Part shown: positions 51,305 to 58,300 of the stretch, one piece after another | Layout: every line of letters starts with the position of its first letter | How positions within the stretch are numbered: the first letter of the stretch is position 1 | NCBI GenBank assembly: GCA_035547425.1 | Contig: DASZUU010000013.1 | Span: forward strand, 74,275-138,274 | DNA from: Alloacidobacterium sp035547425 | Lineage (GTDB): Bacteria > Acidobacteriota > Terriglobia > Terriglobales > Acidobacteriaceae | Length of the DNA: 64,000 nucleotides | Direction: 5' to 3' | Program-made: the position numbers and the translations under genes | Notes under the pieces: model-generated | Database searches by the model: none | Told to the model about the DNA's origin: nothing | The model's input: the letters and a program-made list of their open reading frames with translations, nothing else

Positions 51305-51973
51305 TCAACGATAAAGATGATGCCGGCGAATATATTCCGCTACCGGCATCGGCAGGGCTTCATAATTTGGCGCCGGCCCGGCCAGAGCTGCGCGCACGGC
51401 GGTGGCGGAGATATCTTCATGCAGGTCGGGCAGGAGATATAGTGTCGTGTTTTGTCCCGCATGGTTGCGCAGATATATAGAATCCACGCCTGCCCGTCGT
51501 GCAGGTTCTGCGAAAGCGCATGCCAGGGGCGACAGGATGTACTCCGCCTGTTCCAGGCTGAATCCCGGCCTTCCAGCGACGATAAAATCGCAGGCAAACA
51601 GAAGCTCTGCGGCCCGATACCAATGCGGCAGGCTCTGGAAAGAATCGGCGCCCACGAGACAAAAGAGATGATCCTGCGCCCCTAGTTCGCTCTTTAATTG
51701 CGAAATAGTGTCGACTGTGTAATTCGCTTTGCCGTCTGCACGAGGCGCATCGATTTCTGAGAACGCAAAACGCGCATCTTCCCTAATAGCCAGCTTCACC
51801 ATCGCCACGCGATCAGCAAAGCTTGCTGTGGACGCATCCTGCTTCAATGGTTGGCTGCCTACAGGTGCGAACAAAACGCGGTCGAGAGAAAGGCGGTCCG
51901 CAGCCGCGCGTCCAATGGCAAGGTGTCCGAGATGCGGCGGATCAAAGGTTCCGCCAAAGAAGGCAATACGCAT
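51305..51973 (-). CDS. nadD: Nicotinate-nucleotide adenylyltransferase
   Basis: A 222-aa nucleotidyltransferase that makes deamido-NAD from nicotinate mononucleotide and ATP. The HxGH-type site is GGTFDPPHLGHLAIGRAAAD, followed by LFAPVGSQPLKQD. A late DISATAVRAAL matches the ISSTxIR motif. VGADSFQSLPHWYRAAELL is the usual substrate segment. Gene order nadD-rsfS is conserved in many bacteria. Confidence 0.96.
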   Translation of the reverse strand: MRIAFFGGTFDPPHLGHLAIGRAAADRLSLDRVLFAPVGSQPLKQDASTASFADRVAMVKLAIREDARFAFSEIDAPRADGKANYTVDTISQLKSELGAQDHLFCLVGADSFQSLPHWYRAAELLFACDFIVAGRPGFSLEQAEYILSPLACAFAEPARRAGVDSIYLRNHAGQNTTLYLLPDLHEDISATAVRAALAGPAPNYEALPMPVAEYIRRHHLYR

Positions 51974-52021
51974 ACGAGAAAAGCTCTTCGATGATCGTAA
52001 ACTGTTTTGAGCGCAGGCTTC

Positions 52022-52558
52022 ATGATGACATCGGCAGACGCATACACGGCCTATATTGGCTTAGGCTCAAATCTTCGCTCATCTGCCGGGTCGCCTGCGG
52101 AAACGATAGAAGCTGCTCTGCACAGGCTCAGCAAAGTGGGAGAAGTTACAGCTCGTTCTTCGTTCTATGAAACTGCGCCGGTGGGTTTTGCCGATCAGCC
52201 TTCGTTCGTGAATGCAGTAGCAGTGGTGCGAAGTACTTTAGAGCCGGAACTGCTGTTGCGACAGCTGCTTGAAATCGAGCGCGAATTTGGACGCGACCGG
52301 CAACGCAGCACGCCGAAAGGACCGCGCACGCTCGATCTCGATCTGCTATTGGCGGATGGGCTGATCGTGAATACATCCGACCTCACTCTTCCGCACCCGG
52401 CACTTGCGGAGCGGCGGTTTGTACTGGCTCCTCTGGCAGAGATAGCGCCCGATCTTCTACATCCGATTTTGCAATGCCCCATGAGGCAGCTGTTGGCGGA
52501 TTTGCCGGACAACGGCGCAAACAGCTCGGCTGCTGTCCGTAAAATAGAAGGCAGATGA
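52022..52558 (+). CDS. folK: 2-amino-4-hydroxy-6-hydroxymethyldihydropteridine diphosphokinase
   Basis: A 178-aa folate enzyme that transfers pyrophosphate from ATP to hydroxymethyl-dihydropterin. Motifs: AYIGLGSNL, SSFYETAPVGFADQPSFVNAVAVV, LLEIEREFGRDRQRSTPKGPRTLDLDLLL and LPHPALAERRFVLAPLAEIAPDL. The ATG at 52022 is preferred over a TTG at 52007. The stop overlaps the ATG of the following TonB receptor by 4 bp. Its product is the substrate of FolP, encoded at 14628. Confidence 0.95.
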   Translation: MMTSADAYTAYIGLGSNLRSSAGSPAETIEAALHRLSKVGEVTARSSFYETAPVGFADQPSFVNAVAVVRSTLEPELLLRQLLEIEREFGRDRQRSTPKGPRTLDLDLLLADGLIVNTSDLTLPHPALAERRFVLAPLAEIAPDLLHPILQCPMRQLLADLPDNGANSSAAVRKIEGR

Positions 52559-54783
52559 AGAAGCTTGCAGCCTATTTCGTTTTGCTGATGTTTGCCGCAT
52601 TTGTTCTTTTACCTTCTTGCCTTGCGCAGCAGCTTTCACACTTTTCCGGCAGTGTAGTCGACGAGAGTGGAAGGCCGGTTGCCCACGCAGAGGTCACTGG
52701 ACCAGGCGGTTCGGTGCTGGGCAGCACCACCGCGAACGGCGATTTCGATTTCAGCTCTTCATCGAGCGCAATCATCACAGCGCATGTCAATGCTCCGGGA
52801 TATGGCACTGTATCCGTTACAATTTCGCCGAATGTTGCGGCTCGCATTACTCTGCGTCGGCAGCATGAAGAAGTTGTAGTAACCGCATATCGCTCGCCGT
52901 TGGACACATTGAATAGCCCGGTGAGTACGCGTGTTGTCAACGCGCAGCAATTGCAGGAGGCGGCTATTCCGACGCTCGACGGCCGCTTGCGACAGGTTAC
53001 CGGCGTCGAATTATTTCGTAGATCGAGTTCATTGGTGGCAAACCCAACGTCCCAAGGCATTTCGCTTCGTGGGCTAGGCTCAACGGCTGCCAGCCGCACT
53101 TTGGTTGTTTCCGATGACGTTCCACTCAACGATCCATATGGCGGCTGGATTCACTGGGAGGAACTCCCGGCGCTTGCCGTACGGTCGGTCGAGGTTGTGC
53201 GCGGCGGCGCTTCCGATTTGTACGGATCGAGCGCTATTGGCGGTGTTATCAATGTGCTTCCGGTGAAGCCGGAGCGCAATCTTTTTGCTCTTACCACTGG
53301 GTATGGGGGTGAAAGTACGACGGAAAACGGCGTGCTCGCTTCACTGAAGCGGGGGCCGTGGGGAGGGCTGTTCGCAGGCGGTATTGTCGGCACAAGCGGA
53401 TACATTCTCACAGCTCCCGACCTGCGCGGGCCCATCGATCAGCCGAACAATGTTCATTCGCAAAACGGCCTGATCGATCTGGAGCGCGCAATCGGCAACA
53501 GCAACCGAATCTTTTTGCGCGGCAGCGGATTCAATGAAGCACGCAACAACGGCACTCCGGTGCAGAAGAACGGCACGCGGTTATGGAGATTTTCGGCGGG
53601 CACCGACTGGTCGCAGCTTACGCTGCGTTTTTACGGCAGCACGGAGCATTACCGGCAGACCTTCTCTTCGGTCAATGCTCCGCGCACGTCGGAGACCCTG
53701 ACGCGCTATGCGGAAGATCCCGCCGATGAGCTGGGTGCAGCGGCGCACTGGCGGCAGCCGCTTGGAGCAAGAACGATTGTGCTTGTCGGCGCGGATACTC
53801 ATGATGTGCGCGCTTCGGATAATGAAATTCTCTATACCGGCGCAGGCGGTTTTCAGAATACGGCAGGGAGGCAGCGGCAAACCGGCGTCTATGGCGAAGC
53901 TCTGTCAACACCGGGCCGGTGGACGTTGAGCGCATCCGGGCGCGTCGATCATTTTTCCAACTTCGACGGGGGCCAGTGGGCCTCTGCTGGAAATAAAACT
54001 TACCCGGCCTTCAGCGAAACCGTCTTCAATCCGCGGCTGGGGGTTTCACGCCGCATCACCACCAACGTGGCGCTGCATGCCTCCGGTTTCCGCGCCTATC
54101 GGGCGCCTACCGAGAATGAGCTATACCGCACCGGGCAAGTAGGCCAACAGACTACACTGCCGAATCCTGACCTACGCTCTGAGCGCGCGACCGGATGGGA
54201 GACCGGATTCCAGGCGAACCTTCCGCGCTGGCAATCGATGCTGCGCGCCAGCTATTTCTGGACGCGCGTGAATCGCCCGATTACTGCGCTTACGTTGAGT
54301 AGCACGTCGACATCGACTTTGCTGATGCGCGAAAATCTCGGCCAGATCGAGAGCCGAGGTGTTTCCATCGACTATGAAGCGCACCCCCTTCGCTGGGCAT
54401 CGCTTACAGGCGGCTACCAGTTTGCGGATGCCACGGTGACCAGCTATATGCAGCAGCCGCAGCTCGTGGGCAATTGGATTCCGCAGGTAGCGCGGAACAT
54501 GGCAACCATACAGGCCCGATTCCATCAACCTCGCCTGGGTGTTGTCAGCTTGCAGGGGCGCATTAGCGGGCGGCAGTACGATGATGATGCGAATCGCTTC
54601 CTGCTGCACAGCTACTTCCGTCTCGATGCCTACGGTTCCCACGAGTTTGGCCGACACATGGAAGTCTTTGCCGCTGCCGAGAATCTCTTTGACCGCTCGA
54701 TTGAAGTTGGCAAAACTCCGCTGACTACGTTGGGCACCCCCCGCGTAGCCCGCTTTGGATTGCGGGTGCACTTCGGCGACTAG
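52555..54783 (+). CDS. TonB-dependent receptor
   Basis: A 742-aa outer-membrane receptor of the classical length. Signal peptide MKKLAAYFVLLMFAAFVLLP, cut near CLAQ. A short carboxypeptidase-regulatory-like domain follows (FSGSVVDESGRPVAHAEV), then a TonB-box-like EEVVVTAYRS and the plug: LDGRLRQVTGVELF, ISLRGLGSTAASRTLVVSDDVPLNDPYGGW, VEVVRGGASDLYGSSAIGGVINVL. The barrel ends RVARFGLRVHFGD. It differs from the Oar-like receptors in the window and resembles siderophore/vitamin receptors more. Translationally coupled to folK, which is odd. Confidence 0.92.
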   Translation: MKKLAAYFVLLMFAAFVLLPSCLAQQLSHFSGSVVDESGRPVAHAEVTGPGGSVLGSTTANGDFDFSSSSSAIITAHVNAPGYGTVSVTISPNVAARITLRRQHEEVVVTAYRSPLDTLNSPVSTRVVNAQQLQEAAIPTLDGRLRQVTGVELFRRSSSLVANPTSQGISLRGLGSTAASRTLVVSDDVPLNDPYGGWIHWEELPALAVRSVEVVRGGASDLYGSSAIGGVINVLPVKPERNLFALTTGYGGESTTENGVLASLKRGPWGGLFAGGIVGTSGYILTAPDLRGPIDQPNNVHSQNGLIDLERAIGNSNRIFLRGSGFNEARNNGTPVQKNGTRLWRFSAGTDWSQLTLRFYGSTEHYRQTFSSVNAPRTSETLTRYAEDPADELGAAAHWRQPLGARTIVLVGADTHDVRASDNEILYTGAGGFQNTAGRQRQTGVYGEALSTPGRWTLSASGRVDHFSNFDGGQWASAGNKTYPAFSETVFNPRLGVSRRITTNVALHASGFRAYRAPTENELYRTGQVGQQTTLPNPDLRSERATGWETGFQANLPRWQSMLRASYFWTRVNRPITALTLSSTSTSTLLMRENLGQIESRGVSIDYEAHPLRWASLTGGYQFADATVTSYMQQPQLVGNWIPQVARNMATIQARFHQPRLGVVSLQGRISGRQYDDDANRFLLHSYFRLDAYGSHEFGRHMEVFAAAENLFDRSIEVGKTPLTTLGTPRVARFGLRVHFGD

Positions 54784-54942
54784 TGCGGGGATTCGCGCAA
54801 GCTCTTCTGTTCTATATGTTGAACATGATCCGGGCTGCCGGCCTTTTCTAATCGCTCGGCGCAGGTGTATGGTGTTGGCGGCGCAGATTCGGCCTCTTCA
54901 GGCTCCCAAAAATCATGCCGCCGCTGCTAAGGAGCTTTTACT

Positions 54943-56442
54943 ATGGCAACGATTGCACTTGATCCCCGCCTCGATAGCAAAACATCAGATTTCATCTCTC
55001 AGGCACACCGTATGTTCGTCGATGGCAAGTTTGTTCAGGCGGCTTCCGGTAAGACCCTGCCCGTCTATAACCCGGCCACGGGGGAAGTTATGGCACATGT
55101 GCCGGAAGCCGAAGCCGAAGACGTGGACCGGGCCGTCAAAGCTGCGCGCCGCGCCTTCGATGATGGCCCCTGGACGAAGATGAGCCCATCCCAGCGCGGA
55201 CGCCTGATGCTGAAGCTGGCAGACCTGATGGAGCAGCATCTCGAAGAGTTTGCCGAGATCGAGTCGATGGACAACGGCAAGCCGCTCTCCGTCGCCCGCG
55301 TGGCCGACGTGCCGCTGGCTATCGACCTTTTCCGCTACATGGCCGGATGGGCAACCAAGATTATGGGGCATACGTTTCCCATCTCCTTCCCCGGCGAATA
55401 TCTCAGCTATACGCTGCGCGAGCCAATCGGCGTCGTCGGTCAGATCATTCCCTGGAACTTCCCGCTATTGATGGCGGCATGGAAGCTGGGCCCGGCTCTG
55501 GCTACCGGATGCACAGTGGTGTTGAAGCTTGCCGAGCAGACGCCGCTCAGTGGCTTGCGGCTCGCCGAGCTGATTCATGAAGCAGGCTTCCCTGATGGCG
55601 TCGTCAACGTGCTGACTGGATACGGTGAAGGCGCGGGCGCTCCGCTGGCGGCGCATGATCTTGTTGATAAAGTGGCTTTTACCGGATCGACCGAGGTGGG
55701 ACGCCTGATTGTGCATGCCGCGGCCGGAAACCTGAAGAAGGTCACGCTGGAGCTGGGCGGCAAGTCGCCGGCGATCATCTTCCCCGATGCTGACCTGGAG
55801 AAAGCGATTCCGGGCACGGCTTCGGCCATCTTTTTCAACCACGGACAATGCTGCTGTGCCGGCTCGCGCCTCTTCGCGCACGAGAGCATCTTCGACAAGG
55901 TCGTAGAAGGTGTTTCGGATATCGCGTCGAAGATTCGCGTCGGCAATGGCCTGGACCCGCAGACGCAGATGGGCCCGCTTGTTTCGGAAGAGCAGTTCCA
56001 GAAGGTGACAGGCTACATCGACTCCGGCTTGAAGGAGGGCGCGACGGCCACGGCCGGCGGCAGGAAGGCTGCGGACAAGGGCTATTTCGTACAGCCGACC
56101 GTGCTGACCAGGACCAATCCTGAGATGAAGGTCGTCCGCGAGGAAATCTTCGGCCCCGTAGTTTGCGCCATTCCTTACAGCGATGCCGATTTGGATCGCA
56201 TTGCCAAGGAAGCCAATGACACGCCGTATGGCCTTGCGGCAAGTATCTGGACGCGCGATATTTCGACGGCAAACAAGATGGCCAGGCGCATTCGCTCCGG
56301 CACGGTCTGGATCAATTGTCATAATGTCTTCGACGCGGCGCTGCCTTTCGGCGGGTACAAGCAATCCGGCTGGGGACGCGAGATGGGCGCCGAAGTGTTG
56401 AATAATTACACGGAAGTCAAAGCTGTCACCACGGCGCTTTGA
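54943..56442 (+). CDS. Aldehyde dehydrogenase (NAD(P)-dependent, class 1/2-like)
   Basis: A 499-aa ALDH close in type to retinal/betaine-aldehyde dehydrogenases. Cofactor site: GQIIPWNFPLLMAAWKLGPAL and FTGSTEVGRLI; general base Glu in LELGGKSPAIIF; nucleophile Cys in NHGQCCCAGSRLF; EEIFGPVVCAIPY and LPFGGYKQSGWGRE complete the family set. The start has GGAG upstream (AAGGAGCTTTT before ATG). Single gene followed by a strong terminator. Physiological aldehyde not deducible. Confidence 0.95.
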   Translation: MATIALDPRLDSKTSDFISQAHRMFVDGKFVQAASGKTLPVYNPATGEVMAHVPEAEAEDVDRAVKAARRAFDDGPWTKMSPSQRGRLMLKLADLMEQHLEEFAEIESMDNGKPLSVARVADVPLAIDLFRYMAGWATKIMGHTFPISFPGEYLSYTLREPIGVVGQIIPWNFPLLMAAWKLGPALATGCTVVLKLAEQTPLSGLRLAELIHEAGFPDGVVNVLTGYGEGAGAPLAAHDLVDKVAFTGSTEVGRLIVHAAAGNLKKVTLELGGKSPAIIFPDADLEKAIPGTASAIFFNHGQCCCAGSRLFAHESIFDKVVEGVSDIASKIRVGNGLDPQTQMGPLVSEEQFQKVTGYIDSGLKEGATATAGGRKAADKGYFVQPTVLTRTNPEMKVVREEIFGPVVCAIPYSDADLDRIAKEANDTPYGLAASIWTRDISTANKMARRIRSGTVWINCHNVFDAALPFGGYKQSGWGREMGAEVLNNYTEVKAVTTAL

Positions 56443-56459
56443 TTCATCCACGCAAATAT

Positions 56460-56487
56460 AAAGGCGAGAGCTTATGCTCTCGCCTTT
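56460..56487 (+). terminator. Rho-independent terminator of the aldehyde dehydrogenase gene
   Basis: Perfect 12-bp stem AAAGGCGAGAGC / GCTCTCGCCTTT, loop TTAT, followed by TGTGTTTT. Confidence 0.92.
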
Positions 56488-56518
56488 TGTGTTTTGCGCG
56501 TCTGTTCCTACCCCCTTC

Positions 56519-56588
56519 ATTCTGTACGGGGGCCTTTATTTTCAAGTACTCGCGAGATTTATTCTGTACGGAGATCGGTTATTTTCAA
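56519..56588 (+). repeat. AT-rich dispersed intergenic element, copy 2
   Basis: Two tandem units: ATTCTGTACGG...TTTATTTTCAA (56519-56545) and ATTCTGTACGG...TTATTTTCAA (56561-56588), joined by GTACTCGCGAG. The order of blocks equals that of copy 1 at 18012-18083 read on the other strand. Confidence 0.65.
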
Positions 56589-56784
56589 AGATTTATGGTT
56601 GCTTTATGTCGGGGTCTGATTTTATGCGGAAAACACCCCTCTATTTTTTAGAGTATCAAATTCACGCATAATTCCCTGCAGATTTAATTCTTTTATTTTC
56701 AATTATTTGCATGGGTTATGGGCTTGACAGGCAATTGCTGGGATCGTTTATTCCTACCGAAGATATATGGCATTCGAGGCAAAA

Positions 56785-56830
56785 GGCAGGTCTTTCGACT
56801 CCGCGCCTTTGGCGCTTCGCTCAAGATGAC
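56785..56830 (-). repeat. GTCATCCTGAGCGAAG-type intergenic repeat
   Basis: On the minus strand it reads GTCATCTTGAGCGAAGCGCC, then a GGCGCGGAGTCGAAAGACCTGCC end. Same family as 10271-10329. Confidence 0.6.
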
Positions 56831-56876
56831 AACTTTGAGATTGGGATGGCACCTGAAAACAGACTCTTCGTTTGTT

Positions 56877-57332
56877 TTAACTAGTCCCGGCCAGGGCTTC
56901 GGCTATCGTTTTCAAGGCCTGAAGGAAGTGGTCGTTTCCGCCGACGGTGTCGTTATAGCGCTGTTCGCCGTTGGCAACGGTAGAGTAGTCGCCCTGGCGG
57001 ATTTCGAGGGTGGAGGCGCTGGTTCCGCGGTCTTTGATCTGGAAGGTCATGGTCAGGTAGTTTTCCGGCGTGTCGGGAATGGCGGGGTTGTTGGGGTCAA
57101 TTACGGTGTATTCGAGCAGGTAGGGCGGGTTGAAGGTGACGATTTTTCCCTTTACATAGACTTTGCCGTCGGCGGCGCTGCGCCAGAGCAGGGGCGATTC
57201 CGGTTTCCAGTCCGTTTCTGCCCGGCAGCCGAACATATATTGCGGGATGAATTCGTTGTCCGTGAGAATTCTCCAGAGGACTTCTGCGGGCGCGTCGATG
57301 TGGATGGACTTTTCAATAAATCGTTCGGTCAT
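56877..57332 (-). CDS. SRPBCC (AHSA1-like) domain protein
   Basis: A 151-aa helix-grip protein: SIHIDAPAEVLWRILTDNEFIPQYMFGC, SPLLWRSAADGKVYVKGKI, PPYLLEYTVIDP and HFLQALKTIAEALA. Start at 57332 has GGTGAG upstream; a longer frame to 57692 is antisense to the AraC gene and lacks domain similarity. Divergent from the AraC-type regulator, start codons about 42 bp apart. Ligand unknown. Confidence 0.88.
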   Translation of the reverse strand: MTERFIEKSIHIDAPAEVLWRILTDNEFIPQYMFGCRAETDWKPESPLLWRSAADGKVYVKGKIVTFNPPYLLEYTVIDPNNPAIPDTPENYLTMTFQIKDRGTSASTLEIRQGDYSTVANGEQRYNDTVGGNDHFLQALKTIAEALAGTS

Positions 57333-57374
57333 GCTCACCACTGTATGCGTTGCGAGAGGGCGGTGATTGGAAAA

Positions 57375-58238
57375 ATGCGACAGACTCCCGCCAAATCCAC
57401 CGCGAAGGTGGAAGAGTTGTTTGACCCGAAGCTGGACGGGCCGCGCGGCGTGCTGCGGCATGCTCCGGCGACGGAGGGAACGTTTCGCCATGCGCGGCGC
57501 AGCGCTCCGGCGGAGCTTACGTCGTGGGTCGATCACTATTGGATGGTTTATTGGGATTTGCGCGGGCTTCCGCCCCGGCTGGTGGAGACGCTGCCGCACC
57601 CGAATGTCCATGTTGTTTTCGAGTGGCCGGAATCGAAGGCGTGGGGGATATCGACAGTCAAGTTTTCCCGGATGCTGGAGGGCAGGTCGCATGCTTTCGG
57701 CATCAAGTTCACGCCGGGCGGATTCTATCCATTTCTGGGCAAGCCGGTTTCAACGCTGGCCGAATCGTCTGTGCCTGTGGGAGAGGTTTTTGGCCGCGAT
57801 GCGGAGGCGCTGGAAGGCGTGATTCTGGCAACCGAAGATGAAAACGCGATGGTTGCTGCGGCGAATGATTTTCTGTTGCAGCGGTTGCCGCAGCCGGATG
57901 CGAAGGCCACACTGGCGGGAGAATTGGTGGCGCAGATTTTGCGCGAACGCGACCTGCTGACGGTGGAGGACCTGGCGGAGCGCAGCGGGATGGGCGTGCG
58001 CTCGCTGCAAAGGCTTTTCAGCCGGTATGTGGGAGCGAGCCCGAAGTGGGTGATCCGGCGCTATCGTTTGCACGAGCTGCTGGAGCAGATGCATTCGGGC
58101 AGGCAGATCGATTGGGCGCAGCTTGCCGTGGAACTGGGATATTTTGACCAGGCGCACCTGATTCACGACTTTAAATCGATGACTGGATATGCGCCGACCG
58201 AATATGCGCATCAGCAAATTGCAGCAAAAGACAATTGA
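57375..58238 (+). CDS. AraC family transcriptional regulator
   Basis: A 287-aa regulator. The N-terminal half (ELTSWVDHYWMVYWDLRG, VETLPHPNVHVVFEW, FGIKFTPGGFYPFL) is a DUF6597-like sensor domain; the C-terminus has two HTH motifs (DLLTVEDLAERSGMGVRSLQRLFSRYVGASPKWVIRRYRLHE and WAQLAVELGYFDQAHLIHDFKSMTGYAPTEYA). The ATG at 57375 lacks a strong ribosome site; GTG at 57363 with GAGAGG is an alternative. Probably controls the divergent SRPBCC gene; control of the downstream GH67 gene (62 bp away) is possible but not shown. Confidence 0.9.
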   Translation: MRQTPAKSTAKVEELFDPKLDGPRGVLRHAPATEGTFRHARRSAPAELTSWVDHYWMVYWDLRGLPPRLVETLPHPNVHVVFEWPESKAWGISTVKFSRMLEGRSHAFGIKFTPGGFYPFLGKPVSTLAESSVPVGEVFGRDAEALEGVILATEDENAMVAAANDFLLQRLPQPDAKATLAGELVAQILRERDLLTVEDLAERSGMGVRSLQRLFSRYVGASPKWVIRRYRLHELLEQMHSGRQIDWAQLAVELGYFDQAHLIHDFKSMTGYAPTEYAHQQIAAKDN

Positions 58239-58300
58239 CCGCTGGAGCGGGTATGCTTCTAAAAAATCGGTTTAGTTGATGGGAATTGCGGAGGCTTTCG

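Larger units (their letters stand above)
56443..56876. other. Intergenic region after the aldehyde dehydrogenase gene
   Basis: 434 bp without a supported gene. In order it holds a terminator (56460-56487), the AT-rich dispersed element copy 2 (56519-56588), an A+T-rich stretch (56590-56715), and a GTCATCCTGAGCGAAG-type repeat in reverse (56785-56830). Confidence 0.6.

Noticed and set aside
55465..56520. 351-residue open frame on the minus strand
   Set aside because: Antisense to the aldehyde dehydrogenase, Arg-rich, runs through its terminator.
56718..57374. N-terminal extension of the AraC gene to 56718
   Set aside because: The extension is antisense to the SRPBCC gene, whose own frame has a clear domain; the AraC domains begin after 57375.
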